This document shows, in pieces, positions 34,253-42,562 of a stretch of 62,239 nt of DNA (position 1 is its first letter; every line of letters begins with the position of its first letter). The position numbers and the translations under genes are program-made. The stretch is taken from assembly GCA_019118365.1 (NCBI GenBank), contig DWZA01000029.1:1-62239 (forward strand), read 5' to 3'. Under the pieces are notes generated by a model, which saw nothing but the letters and a program-made list of their open reading frames with translations, was not told the origin of the DNA and made no database searches. The stretch is from Candidatus Lachnoclostridium stercoravium (GTDB lineage: Bacteria; Bacillota; Clostridia; Lachnospirales; Lachnospiraceae).

Positions 34253-35902
34253 ATGAGCTACGAATATGAAGATGAATTAGAACGGATGAAGCGGCGCAGG
34301 CAGGAAAAAAGAAAACAGGGAGCTTCTTCCGGTCAGGGAGCCGCTTCTGGAAGCGGGAGAAGACATCGCGACGAAGGGGATTACCTTTCCTCGCGTCAGG
34401 AAGAATTTGAAAACCGTAAAATACGCCATTCCAGGGCGATGAAGAAGAAACGAAGGAGAAAGCGCATTTTTCTGGCAGTAGAAGTGCTCGCTCTTATCAT
34501 CCTCGCTTCTGTTATTTTTTCTGTTATAAAAAAACAGACAGACGACGGATATTGGACAATCGCTGTTTTCGGAGTAGATTCCAGAGACGGGAACCTTGGA
34601 AAAGGATCGCTGTCAGATGTAGAAATGCTTTGCAATATCGATAAAAAGACAGGAGAGATCAAAATTGTATCTGTTTTCCGCGATACATATCTGAAGATCG
34701 GTTCAGACGAATATCATAAGATCAACGAGGCTTATTTTAAGGGAGGCCCGAAACAGGCGGTGGCTGCGCTGGAAGAAAATCTGGACATTCAGATCGACAG
34801 CTACGCAACTTTCAACTGGAAAGCAGTGGTAGACGCAATTAATATACTTGGCGGCGTCGATGTGGAGATCTCAGAAGCGGAATTTGCCTATATCAATTCA
34901 TTTATCACAGAAACTGTAAATTCTACAGGCGTAGGTTCTTATCAGCTGAAAAGCCCTGGAATGAACCATCTGGACGGCGTCCAGGCTGTGGCGTATGCCA
35001 GACTGAGGCTGATGGATACTGACTTTAACCGGACGGCCAGACAGAGAAAGATCGTAGAACTGGCCATGGAAAAGGCTAAGAATGCAGACTGGGCTACCCG
35101 AAATAATGTTCTGGTTACAGTATTTCCACAGATATCCACAAATATCGGGATCGATGATGTGATCCCAATGGCCCAGAAATTAGGCGATTACCATATTACA
35201 GAAACGACCGGTTTCCCATTTTCAAGAGAGACTAAGATAATAGGAAAGATGGACTGCGTGATCCCGACTACTTTGGAGAGCAACGTTGTGCAGCTTCATC
35301 AGCTTCTGTTTAACGATACAGATTATACGGCTCCATCTTCGGTAAAAAAGATCAGCGATAAGATTGCTGAAGACAGCGGCCTTACGGAGGTAGGAGAAAA
35401 CGCCGAGCCGGCTAAGACAGGCGGCGGGGTCGTGCCGAAACAGACAGAGGCCCCAGTACAGGAAACAGTTCCAGAAACAGAGATAGAAGAATCTTCTTCT
35501 GAGGAAGAGACAGAAGAAACAGAGAATGAAACGGAAGAGATTCTGGAAGATGAAAGCGATCCAGAAGATGGGGAAGGATCTGTTTCTGACAATGACGACG
35601 ATGAAAACGATGAAATCGGACCAGGCAATAATCTGAAACCTACTGTAGGCCCGATCCATCCTGGAGATACGGAAAAGAAACCGGATATGGGTCTGGACAG
35701 AGAAGAACCAACAAAGCAGACTTCTGAAGAAAGCGGGCCGGCAGGGCCTTCTGGACAGCCAGACGCTTCAGAAGATAAGTCTCCGGCAGATAAAATACCG
35801 GAAACAACGGTCTTTGCCCCTTCCGGTGAATCTGGCCCCGGTCAGGCCGATACGGAAAACGGTCCTGGCAATGCGGCGGACGGGCCAGGAAGTCAGCAGT
35901 AA
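34253..35902 (+). CDS. LCP family cell-wall polymer ligase (LytR-CpsA-Psr)
   Basis: Transfers teichoic-acid-like or polysaccharide chains from a lipid carrier to peptidoglycan, outside the membrane. A basic, Arg/Lys-rich cytoplasmic tail (about residues 1-63) precedes one membrane segment (64-86). The LCP domain shows FGVDSRDG, VSVFRDTYLKI, INILGGVDVEIS and YARLRLMDTDFNRTARQRKIV, which include the conserved phosphate-binding arginines. A C-terminal tail of about 170 residues is disordered, acidic, and rich in Glu, Pro, Ser and Gly. It is co-transcribed with the NlpC/P60 hydrolase. Confidence 0.92.
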   Translation: MSYEYEDELERMKRRRQEKRKQGASSGQGAASGSGRRHRDEGDYLSSRQEEFENRKIRHSRAMKKKRRRKRIFLAVEVLALIILASVIFSVIKKQTDDGYWTIAVFGVDSRDGNLGKGSLSDVEMLCNIDKKTGEIKIVSVFRDTYLKIGSDEYHKINEAYFKGGPKQAVAALEENLDIQIDSYATFNWKAVVDAINILGGVDVEISEAEFAYINSFITETVNSTGVGSYQLKSPGMNHLDGVQAVAYARLRLMDTDFNRTARQRKIVELAMEKAKNADWATRNNVLVTVFPQISTNIGIDDVIPMAQKLGDYHITETTGFPFSRETKIIGKMDCVIPTTLESNVVQLHQLLFNDTDYTAPSSVKKISDKIAEDSGLTEVGENAEPAKTGGGVVPKQTEAPVQETVPETEIEESSSEEETEETENETEEILEDESDPEDGEGSVSDNDDDENDEIGPGNNLKPTVGPIHPGDTEKKPDMGLDREEPTKQTSEESGPAGPSGQPDASEDKSPADKIPETTVFAPSGESGPGQADTENGPGNAADGPGSQQ

Positions 35903-35929
35903 AAAATAGATTTGATTTTTTATCCTTTT

Positions 35930-35965
35930 GCCGTAAAATAGATAATATATTTTACGGCAATTTTA
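35930..35965 (+). terminator. Terminator after the LCP gene
   Basis: GCCGTAAAATA (35930-35940) pairs with TATTTTACGGC (35948-35958), a perfect 11-bp stem with a seven-base loop, followed by AATTTTA. The remaining 180 bases to the next gene are AT-rich, and I see no clear promoter there. Confidence 0.75.
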
Positions 35966-36143
35966 TGAGCAGGAAAAGCCGGTATGGATATGTGGCGAAA
36001 AAGAGAACTATTCGTTAAACTTGTCTTTCGCGCATAGTTACAGATATCCTCTTCTTCCCTCAACCGACTCAGGATTAAAGCTTTTTTATTGAGCTACAAA
36101 TAATATAAATATTAAATACTTATGATATGAAAGGTAAAATTTT

Positions 36144-36866
36144 ATGGATCTGCAACGTTTAATGAGTCTTACCCGCCAGGCGATCGACAAGTATCAGATG
36201 ATCCAGGATGGCGACGTTATAGCTGTCGGTATTTCAGGCGGAAAAGACAGTCTGACGCTTCTTTATGCTCTTCACGGGCTTATGCGGTTTTATCCGAAAA
36301 AATTCAGCATTCAGGCTCTTACTGTGGATCTGGGGCTGGGAAATCTGGATCTGAAGCCTGTAGAAAGGCTTTGCAGGGAGTTTTCTGTCCCTTATACGGT
36401 TATTTCTACAGATATCGGGAAAATCCTCTTTGAGAGCCGCAAGGAGTCAAATCCCTGTTCTCTGTGCGCAAAAATGAGAAAAGGGGCTTTAAATGAAGAG
36501 GCAAAAAAAGCAGGCTGCAACAAGGTAGCATACGCCCATCACCGGGAAGATCTTATTGAGACAATGATGATGTCGCTGATCTACGAGGGCCGCTTTTATT
36601 CTTTTTCTCCCTGCACCTATCTGGACCGGATGGATCTGACGGTAATAAGGCCGATGATATACGTACCAGAGGCGGATGTCATAGGATTTCAGAGGAAATA
36701 CCAGCTCCCGGTATGTAAAAATCCCTGTCCAATGGACGGTCATACAAAGAGGGAGTATGTAAAACAGCTGATCAAACAGCTGGAACAGGAAAATCCTGGT
36801 GTAAAAAGCCGTTTTTTTCATGCTGTTACAGAAGGCGACATCCCAGGATGGCCAAAAACGAAATAA
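36144..36866 (+). CDS. TtcA-like tRNA thiolation protein (PP-loop ATPase)
   Basis: A 240-residue protein of the TtcA/TtuA group, which adenylates a tRNA base and transfers sulfur. The PP-loop SGGKDS is at residues 31-36, CSLC at 105-108 supplies two cluster ligands, and AHHRED begins at 131. The third cluster ligand is probably one of C191 or C195. TtcA makes 2-thiocytidine at position 32 in enterobacteria, but related Firmicutes proteins have not been tied to that target, so no symbol is assigned. xer follows 42 bases on. Confidence 0.85.
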   Translation: MDLQRLMSLTRQAIDKYQMIQDGDVIAVGISGGKDSLTLLYALHGLMRFYPKKFSIQALTVDLGLGNLDLKPVERLCREFSVPYTVISTDIGKILFESRKESNPCSLCAKMRKGALNEEAKKAGCNKVAYAHHREDLIETMMMSLIYEGRFYSFSPCTYLDRMDLTVIRPMIYVPEADVIGFQRKYQLPVCKNPCPMDGHTKREYVKQLIKQLEQENPGVKSRFFHAVTEGDIPGWPKTK

Positions 36867-36908
36867 ACGGCAGCGTATTGCCAGGACCCAGAAAAGGAGG
36901 CTGCTATA

Positions 36909-37961
36909 ATGGGAAACTTACCTTATCACGAACAGGTAGATATTAAAAATATTCAGAAACTCCGGGATATGATCAAGTCTCTTCCACTCTTCTGTCCGGA
37001 ATTTTTCCGAGGGATCGAACCGAGAACTTCATCTCGGACAAGGATCGCCTATGCTTATGATCTGGGAGTCTTTTTTGATTTCCTTAAAAAAGAAAATCCC
37101 GTTTTCGCTAAATTGGATAATTCACAGATCACGCTGGAGCATCTTGATCAGTTGACGGTCACGGATCTGGAAGAATATATGGAGTATCTGAAATACCGCT
37201 TTAATGAAAAAAATCAGGAAGTAACGAACAAAGAACGCGGGATCATGAGAAAAATATCCTCCCTGAAAAGTCTGTACAACTACTTTTATCGATCAGAAAA
37301 GCTGAAAAATAATCCGGCGGCGCTGGTACAGCTCCCCAAGCTCCACGAAAAAGATATCATACGTCTGGACGTGGATGAGGTAGCGCTTCTGCTGGACGAA
37401 GTAGAGTCTGGAGACAAACTGACAAAACAGCAGAAAAGCTTTCATGAAAAGACAAAAGTCAGAGATCTTGCCATCCTTACTCTCTTGCTCGGTACGGGGA
37501 TCCGTGTGTCAGAATGCGTGGGCCTGAACATCTCGGACATTGACTTTAAAAATGGCGGTATCCGGATCCACAGGAAAGGCGGCAAGGAAGTAACCGTTTA
37601 CTTTGGCGACGAGGTTGAACAGGCGCTGAAAGCTTATCTGGATGAGCGCGGTCACATTATTCCGGAAACAGGCCATGAAGAAGCGTTGTTTTTGTCTATG
37701 CAGAAAAAAAGGATCGCTGTACGCAGCGTAGAGAATCTTGTGAAAAAATATGCCAAGGTGGTTACTCCCTTAAAAAAGATCACGCCGCATAAACTAAGAA
37801 GTACTTACGGAACTACTTTGTACCGGGAAACTGGCGATATCTATCTGGTAGCGGATGTCCTGGGACATTCGGATGTGAATACTACCAAAAAGCACTATGC
37901 GGCCCTGGAGGATGAACGGCGCAGAAGCGCCAGGAATAAAGTGACATTAAGGGAAAAATGA
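36909..37961 (+). CDS. Xer-type tyrosine recombinase
   Basis: A 350-residue site-specific recombinase. The N-terminal SAM-like core-binding domain is complete. The catalytic set is present: R199 (GTGIRVSE), the beta-hairpin Lys in HRKGGKE, H294 and R297 (TPHKLRSTYG), H320 (LGHSDVNTT) and the nucleophile Y330 (KHYAAL). It is longer than XerC/XerD (about 300). No integrase-type neighbours or att-like repeats are seen, so a chromosomal Xer function is more likely than a mobile element. The ribosome site AAAAGGAGG is strong. Confidence 0.9.
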   Translation: MGNLPYHEQVDIKNIQKLRDMIKSLPLFCPEFFRGIEPRTSSRTRIAYAYDLGVFFDFLKKENPVFAKLDNSQITLEHLDQLTVTDLEEYMEYLKYRFNEKNQEVTNKERGIMRKISSLKSLYNYFYRSEKLKNNPAALVQLPKLHEKDIIRLDVDEVALLLDEVESGDKLTKQQKSFHEKTKVRDLAILTLLLGTGIRVSECVGLNISDIDFKNGGIRIHRKGGKEVTVYFGDEVEQALKAYLDERGHIIPETGHEEALFLSMQKKRIAVRSVENLVKKYAKVVTPLKKITPHKLRSTYGTTLYRETGDIYLVADVLGHSDVNTTKKHYAALEDERRRSARNKVTLREK

Positions 37962-37976
37962 CATCTCTTCCGGGCA

Positions 37977-38276
37977 TCACTTTTTATTCTCCTCAAAATA
38001 CATTACAGTCAGATACTGTCCCGCATGGATGGTATCTGATCTTAATTGATTCATCGTACGCAGCTCTTTTATATACTCTTCTACAGTCATCGTACTGTTC
38101 TCTCTGTATTCATCTGCAATGCTCCAGAGGCTGTCCCCCTGACAGATCTGAATGCTCTTATAATATCTTGAAAACCTGTCCTGCTCTTCCCCTGCCATAA
38201 CATTAAAAAGGGAATGCCCTAATAATGCGGAACTGAAAACAGTAATTACAGCGATCAAACATAACCATCTTTTCAT
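37977..38276 (-). CDS. Small LysM protein, probable YneA-like SOS cell-division inhibitor
   Basis: A 99-residue protein with an N-terminal membrane or signal segment (WLCLIAVITVFSSALLG, residues 4-20) and a C-terminal LysM domain (QICQGDSLWSIADEYRE ... GQYLTVMYF). In B. subtilis the divergent neighbour of lexA is yneA, a secreted LysM protein that delays division during DNA damage. Size, domain order, divergence from lexA, and the LexA boxes over its promoter all match. The start is ATG 38276, with GAGGAG upstream; the frame is open a further 13 codons. Sequence similarity to YneA itself could not be measured. Confidence 0.82.
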   Translation of the reverse strand: MKRWLCLIAVITVFSSALLGHSLFNVMAGEEQDRFSRYYKSIQICQGDSLWSIADEYRENSTMTVEEYIKELRTMNQLRSDTIHAGQYLTVMYFEENKK

Positions 38277-38321
38277 ATCAGGATCTCCTCTCTGTCGAAA
38301 ATATATTCTGAACAAAATTTC

Positions 38322-38335
38322 GGAACACGTGTTCT
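38322..38335. promoter_or_regulatory. LexA box 1
   Basis: GGAACACGTGTTCT matches the B. subtilis SOS box CGAACNNNNGTTCG in both four-base half-sites (GAAC and GTTC). It lies just downstream of the yneA-like promoter, near the start of that transcript. Confidence 0.8.
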
Positions 38336-38350
38336 TTAAAATATAGTTCG

Positions 38351-38379
38351 ATTATAAGTTCGGAACAGACGTTTGTCAA
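38351..38379 (-). promoter_or_regulatory. Consensus sigma-A promoter of the YneA-like gene
   Basis: On the - strand TTGACA (38374-38379), a 17-base spacer and TATAAT (38351-38356): an exact consensus promoter. Such strength is typical of genes held off by a repressor. LexA box 2 fills the -35 side of the spacer. Confidence 0.92.
38362..38375. promoter_or_regulatory. LexA box 2
   Basis: GGAACAGACGTTTG has the GAAC half-site and GTTT in place of GTTC. It overlaps the spacer and the edge of the -35 hexamer of the yneA-like promoter, where binding would block RNA polymerase. Confidence 0.75.
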
Positions 38380-38400
38380 GATTATTTTTCGAAAAAATTT

Positions 38401-38414
38401 CGAACAAAAGTTTG
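38401..38414. promoter_or_regulatory. LexA box 3
   Basis: CGAACAAAAGTTTG matches 13 of the 14-base layout's fixed pattern apart from one C-to-T change. It covers the first bases of the lexA -35 hexamer, so LexA would repress its own gene. A weaker site (CGAAACGTGTGTTA, 38423-38436) lies in the lexA promoter spacer. Confidence 0.82.
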
Positions 38415-38440
38415 CATTTTTCCGAAACGTGTGTTAGTAT
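38412..38440 (+). promoter_or_regulatory. Sigma-A promoter of lexA
   Basis: TTGCAT (38412-38417), a 17-base spacer and TAGTAT (38435-38440). It is weaker than the opposite promoter. The leader to lexA is short, and an AGGAGG ribosome site follows. Confidence 0.75.
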
Positions 38441-38473
38441 ATAGTCAGAATATAAGTTCGAGGAGGATACGAT

Positions 38474-39091
38474 ATGGCACACGGCCGAATTTCACCGAAA
38501 CAGCAAGAGATTTTAGAATATATTAAAGAGACCGTTTTAAAGAAGGGATATCCGCCTGCAGTTCGCGAGATATGCGAGGCAGTCCATTTAAAGTCGACTT
38601 CTTCTGTCCATTCTCATCTGGAAACGCTGGAAAAGAACGGATATATCCGCAGGGATCCTACCAAGCCCAGGACGATAGAGATCATTGACGATGAGTTTAA
38701 TCTGGCGAGGAGGGAACTTGTCAGCGTACCGATCGTAGGAACCGTTGCCGCAGGACAGCCGATCCTGGCAGCTGAAAATATTGAAGATTATTTTCCGATA
38801 CCGGCCAGTATGCTGCCGAATGCGGAAGTCTTTATGCTGCGGGTAAAGGGAGACAGCATGGTCAATGCCGGCATTTTTAACGGGGACTGTGTGATCGTCC
38901 GTTCCCAGAATACTGCGGATAACGGAGATATGGTTGTCGCTCTTTTGGATGACTCTTCCACAGTTAAAACTTACTACCGTGAAGATGGTCATTACAGGCT
39001 GCAGCCGGAGAACGATACGATGGATCCGATCATTGTTGATCAGGTGCAGGTTCTGGGAAAAGTGATCGGCGTATTCCGCCTTTTGAATTGA
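38474..39091 (+). CDS. lexA: SOS repressor LexA
   Basis: Represses DNA-damage genes until RecA filaments trigger its self-cleavage. The N-terminal winged helix-turn-helix (residues 1-70) includes PPAVREICEAVHLKSTSSVHSHLETLEKNGYI. The cleavage site is A93-G94 in VAAGQP. The S24 protease pair is S128 (GDSM) and K165 (TVKTYY). The protein has 205 residues, the normal length. It is transcribed away from the YneA-like gene, and its own operator region carries LexA boxes. Confidence 0.97.
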   Translation: MAHGRISPKQQEILEYIKETVLKKGYPPAVREICEAVHLKSTSSVHSHLETLEKNGYIRRDPTKPRTIEIIDDEFNLARRELVSVPIVGTVAAGQPILAAENIEDYFPIPASMLPNAEVFMLRVKGDSMVNAGIFNGDCVIVRSQNTADNGDMVVALLDDSSTVKTYYREDGHYRLQPENDTMDPIIVDQVQVLGKVIGVFRLLN

Positions 39092-39152
39092 CTTGATTTA
39101 CATAAAAATTTTATGTAAACTAAATGAGCAAAAGGAATCATTCCAAACAATA

Positions 39153-39215
39153 AAGAAGGGGCAGTATGCCTTTTTACACGAACATACCGCCCCTTCTTGA
39201 AAATATATTTTTTAT
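39153..39215. terminator. Terminator after lexA, facing rsfS
   Basis: AAGAAGGGGC (39153-39162) pairs with GCCCCTTCTT (39189-39198), and CAGTATG/CATAC extends it inward; an AT-rich stretch with TTTTTT follows. It lies between the converging lexA and rsfS genes and may serve both. Confidence 0.75.
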
Positions 39216-39234
39216 ACTTCGATTGGCTGTCTGA

Positions 39235-39588
39235 TCAAAGTTCTTTTACGTCTACAATAGTCTTTCCGTCTCTCCAGATGCGCTCCAGATCATAAAACAG
39301 CCGGTCTTCTCTGCAGAAGATATGGATGATGATATCGCCGTAGTCCATCAATATCCAGTTTGCAGTATTATACCCTTCTATCTGGCGGCACTCATATCCT
39401 GCTTTGCCAAGCATTTCCTGGACGTTGTCCGCCATGGACTGAACCTGGTTCCCATTGTTTCCGTCAGCTATGATAAAGTAATCTGCAAGTACGGATATTT
39501 CATGGATATCGATGATCTTTACATCCTCTCCTTTTTTATCTTCCAGCGCAGCTACTGCGATTTTTACCATTTCTTTTGGATCTGACAT
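39235..39588 (-). CDS. rsfS: Ribosome silencing factor RsfS
   Basis: Binds L14 on the 50S subunit and blocks subunit joining in starved cells. It has 117 residues. Family text seen is KGEDVKIIDIHEISVLADYFIIADGNN, then NWILMDYGDIIIHIFCREDRLFYDLERIW. It is the last gene of the obgE-yhbY-nadD-yqeK-rsfS series, six bases after yqeK, an arrangement common in Firmicutes. Confidence 0.95.
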   Translation of the reverse strand: MSDPKEMVKIAVAALEDKKGEDVKIIDIHEISVLADYFIIADGNNGNQVQSMADNVQEMLGKAGYECRQIEGYNTANWILMDYGDIIIHIFCREDRLFYDLERIWRDGKTIVDVKEL

Positions 39589-39594
39589 AAGAAA

Positions 39595-40185
39595 TTATTC
39601 TCCTTTCACAGGATTTCTGTTGCTTTTATAGTATTCATACGCTTCTTTAGTCATAGAATCTACATAAGTATGTTTAGATCCCAGATATTTCAGCGTCCCG
39701 TCCAGTATCTGGAACATAGTTTCATCCAGATCGATAAAGGCAAGCTGGCGCACTTTTTCCAGGTCATCTGCTTTATAGCGTCTCGGCTCGATATAATCCG
39801 CGATATAGATGATCTTTTCCAAGAGGGTCATATCCGCTTTGCCTGTGGTGTGCCAGCGTATGGCAGACAGGATCTCAGGATCCTTTACGCCATAGCGGAA
39901 TTCAGCCAGCCATGCTCCATAAAAGGCATGGAGCACTGCCGGAGCCTTTAATTCGTCTTCTGTCAGGGGGATTTTATGTTTCTTGCATTTCCGGATGATC
40001 TCTTCATCTTCAAAATGCTTTGCGCAGTCATGGAGAAGTCCGGCGATCTCAGCTTTGTTCAGATTATATCCGTATCTCATAGCCAAAGCGGCAGCCGTAT
40101 AAGATACGCTGATGGAATGTTCATATCGCATTGGATCCAGCTTTTGCTGCAGCCGTTCCCTGAAAAGTAATACCTGTTCATTCAT
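39595..40185 (-). CDS. yqeK: YqeK family HD-domain hydrolase (diadenosine tetraphosphatase)
   Basis: A 196-residue HD-superfamily phosphohydrolase; YqeK proteins split Ap4A symmetrically to ADP. Metal-binding residues are in RYEHSISV, GLLHDCAKHF, HAFYGAWLAE and IRWHTTG. The frame is open to an ATG at 40209 with no ribosome site, so 40185 is preferred. This start overlaps the end of nadD by eight bases, the tight coupling often seen between these two genes. Confidence 0.92.
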   Translation of the reverse strand: MNEQVLLFRERLQQKLDPMRYEHSISVSYTAAALAMRYGYNLNKAEIAGLLHDCAKHFEDEEIIRKCKKHKIPLTEDELKAPAVLHAFYGAWLAEFRYGVKDPEILSAIRWHTTGKADMTLLEKIIYIADYIEPRRYKADDLEKVRQLAFIDLDETMFQILDGTLKYLGSKHTYVDSMTKEAYEYYKSNRNPVKGE

Positions 40186-40816
40186 AATTAACCTGTGACT
40201 CCTTTTCATAATGCTGATAAAGATGGTGGCAGCTGATATAATTTAAAACTTTCTCCGGAACATACGGCGTAAGAGGGAGGCCTTTTTGAGCCATATCCCG
40301 TATTTTTTCCGAGGCGATCGCAACCTTATCCGAATGGATCCGAAAGATCCGGGCGCCGTACTTGTCAGTAAGGTAACGGATCTGTTCGCAGATCGTCCTT
40401 CCATGGTGGCCGCAGTCCCTTCCTGCTACCAGCAGAGTTACGGCGGACATCACTTCTTCCGGATGATACCATTTTTCTATATCAAACAGCGAATCTGCGC
40501 CTATGATAAAATAAAATGTGTGTTCCGGATAACGCTCTTTCAAAAGTTTCAGAGTCTGAGCCGTATAGGTATCGCCCTCTCTGCTTACTTCAAAATCAGA
40601 AAATGCAAAGTAAGGATAATCTGCGATCGCCAGTCTTGTCATCGCGCAGCGGGTCTTTGCATCCGTTACAGGATGATCCTTCTTGTGGGGCGGCTGCCCG
40701 GACGGCATAAACCATATTTCGTCCAGATGATATTCTTCATATGCCTGTTTGCTGATCAGAATGTGGCCGTTGTGTATGGGATCAAAGGTCCCTCCCATAA
40801 TCCCGATCCTTGCCAT
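40178..40816 (-). CDS. nadD: Nicotinate-nucleotide adenylyltransferase NadD
   Basis: Joins nicotinate mononucleotide and ATP to form deamido-NAD. The nucleotidyltransferase signature GGTFDPIHNGHI is at the N-terminus. The second signature, usually ISSTxxR, is changed here to IASEKIR. The start is ATG 40816, with GGAGG eight bases upstream, giving 212 residues; the longer frame of 14 more codons lacks support. Confidence 0.94.
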   Translation of the reverse strand: MARIGIMGGTFDPIHNGHILISKQAYEEYHLDEIWFMPSGQPPHKKDHPVTDAKTRCAMTRLAIADYPYFAFSDFEVSREGDTYTAQTLKLLKERYPEHTFYFIIGADSLFDIEKWYHPEEVMSAVTLLVAGRDCGHHGRTICEQIRYLTDKYGARIFRIHSDKVAIASEKIRDMAQKGLPLTPYVPEKVLNYISCHHLYQHYEKESQVNYE

Positions 40817-40898
40817 GAAACATGCCTCCCTGTCGGTTCTTTTAAAATCAAATATCAAGTCCAGTTATTCAGACGTGCGTCCTCTTTATCATCTGCTT

Positions 40899-41195
40899 TT
40901 ATTTTGGAAGCTCGATCTTCCTCTTTTTCTCATCTTTTGCAGGCTTGTACAGCACGATCTTTTTTCCAATCACCTGAACAACCTCGGAATGAGTCCTTTC
41001 GCTGAGGATCTGTGCAAGCTCCCGCTCGTCATCCGCACAGTTTTTCAGTACGGTAAGCTTGATCAGTTCGCGGGCCTCTAAAGCTTCTGCCACAGCATTT
41101 GTCACTTCCGGCGTAAGGCTGCTTTTTCCAATCTGAAAAATCGGATCCAGGTTCATTGCGAGCCCCTTTAAATACGCTCTCTGTTTGCTTGTCAT
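40899..41195 (-). CDS. yhbY: Ribosome assembly RNA-binding protein YhbY
   Basis: A CRS1-YhbY (CRM) domain protein of 98 residues that associates with pre-50S particles. Seen are LKGLAMNLDPIFQIGKSSLTPEV and the late GxxG-type loop region VVQVIGKKIVLYKPA. Two ATG codons are adjacent; 41195 is better spaced from the AGGAG than 41198. It sits eleven bases after obgE, another 50S assembly factor. Confidence 0.92.
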   Translation of the reverse strand: MTSKQRAYLKGLAMNLDPIFQIGKSSLTPEVTNAVAEALEARELIKLTVLKNCADDERELAQILSERTHSEVVQVIGKKIVLYKPAKDEKKRKIELPK

Positions 41196-41206
41196 CATAT
41201 TCTCCT

Positions 41207-42496
41207 TTATTTGTAATAGTCAAATTCCAGGCCATACATACGTACCGTGTCGCCTTCGCTGATCCCGGCTTTTTCCAGTTCGTCCAGGATGCCATTATCC
41301 TTCAGGAATTTCTGGAAGAAAGCAAATCCCTTTTCGGATTCCAGGTTTGTATAGCCAAGCATCTTTTCGATCCTTGGACCCTCTACGACGAATACGCCGT
41401 CCTGGACCTCAATGGAATAAGGCAGATTTTCTGCCGCCCTGAGCGCATCCGTATCAAATTCCTTCTCAAAAACAACCGGTTTCTGATCAAAGTTTTTCAG
41501 CTTTTCATATACGCCGTACAGCAGTTCCTTTACGCCCTGGCCGGTAACGCCTGAGATCGGATAGACAGGGATACCTTCTGGTTCAAACGCCTGCTTCAGG
41601 CGTTCTATAGGATCCTCTGCCCCCTCTTCCCGGTAGATCGCGTCGATCTTATTTGCTGCGATGACCTGCGGACGCTTTAAAAGATCAGGATTATAGTTTT
41701 TAAGCTCATCATTGATCGCGCGGATATCTGCTACCGGATCCCGTCCCTCTGTTGATGCGGCGTCTACCACATGGATCAGGACCTTTGTCCGCTCGATATG
41801 GCGGAGAAAATCGAAGCCAAGGCCGACGCCCTGGGACGCGCCTTCAATGAGGCCTGGGATATCCGCCATAACAAAGCCTGCGCTGCCATCCAGATCAACG
41901 ACGCCAAGATGGGGATCCAGCGTTGTAAAATGATAGTTGGCGATCTTTGGGCGCGCGTTGCTGACTCTGGATAAAAGGGTTGATTTCCCTACGTTTGGAA
42001 AACCGACAAGGCCTACGTCCGCGATCACTTTCAGCTCCAGCTGTACCCACAGCTCCTGTCCGGGCTGTCCGGGCTGGGCATATTTAGGCGCCTGCATGGT
42101 GGAAGTCGCATAATTCATATTTCCCAGGCCGCCTTTTCCGCCTTTTAAGATGATCTCTCTCCTGTTTTCTCCGGACATGTCGGCAATGACCTTGCCAGAT
42201 TCAAAATCTTTAATGACAGTCCCTTCGGGAACCTTGATGACCAGGTCCTGCGCGCTGGCTCCTGTGCAACGGCGTTTTCCGCCCTGTTCGCCGTCTTTTG
42301 CGACATATTTGCGGACATGGCGGAAATCCGTCAATGTATTTAAGCCTTCGTCGACTTCAAAGATAATATCGCCGCCTTTTCCGCCGTTCCCGCCGTCAGG
42401 GCCGCCTGCCGGTACATATAATTCTCTGCGGAAGCTTACATGGCCGTCGCCGCCTTTTCCTGATTTTATAAATATCTTTGCCCTATCGGCAAACAT
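41207..42496 (-). CDS. obgE: GTPase Obg (ObgE/CgtA)
   Basis: An essential GTPase for 50S assembly and stress control. The N-terminal Obg fold is Gly-rich (AGGPDGGNGGKGGDI). The GTPase domain has the P-loop GFPNVGKST, the DIPGLIEGAS switch II and the NKID motif. A C-terminal OCT domain (about residues 345-425) marks the Firmicutes-type protein. It has 429 residues and heads the obgE-yhbY-nadD-yqeK-rsfS series; rpmA upstream has its own terminator. Confidence 0.97.
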   Translation of the reverse strand: MFADRAKIFIKSGKGGDGHVSFRRELYVPAGGPDGGNGGKGGDIIFEVDEGLNTLTDFRHVRKYVAKDGEQGGKRRCTGASAQDLVIKVPEGTVIKDFESGKVIADMSGENRREIILKGGKGGLGNMNYATSTMQAPKYAQPGQPGQELWVQLELKVIADVGLVGFPNVGKSTLLSRVSNARPKIANYHFTTLDPHLGVVDLDGSAGFVMADIPGLIEGASQGVGLGFDFLRHIERTKVLIHVVDAASTEGRDPVADIRAINDELKNYNPDLLKRPQVIAANKIDAIYREEGAEDPIERLKQAFEPEGIPVYPISGVTGQGVKELLYGVYEKLKNFDQKPVVFEKEFDTDALRAAENLPYSIEVQDGVFVVEGPRIEKMLGYTNLESEKGFAFFQKFLKDNGILDELEKAGISEGDTVRMYGLEFDYYK

Positions 42497-42522
42497 CTGA
42501 CCACCATTACCTTTCCATATTT

Positions 42523-42557
42523 GAAAAATGGCTTCATACCCTATCGTATGAAGCCAT
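42523..42557 (-). terminator. Terminator after rpmA
   Basis: On the - strand ATGGCTTCATAC (42546-42557) pairs with GTATGAAGCCAT (42528-42539) and ends in TTTTTC. It lies a few bases past the rpmA stop and closes the rplU-prp-rpmA unit before obgE. Confidence 0.85.
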
Positions 42558-42562
42558 CAGAA

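Noticed and set aside
36909-37961. Integrase of a mobile element
   Set aside because: The neighbours are housekeeping genes and there is no tRNA target, direct att repeat, excisionase or phage gene near it.
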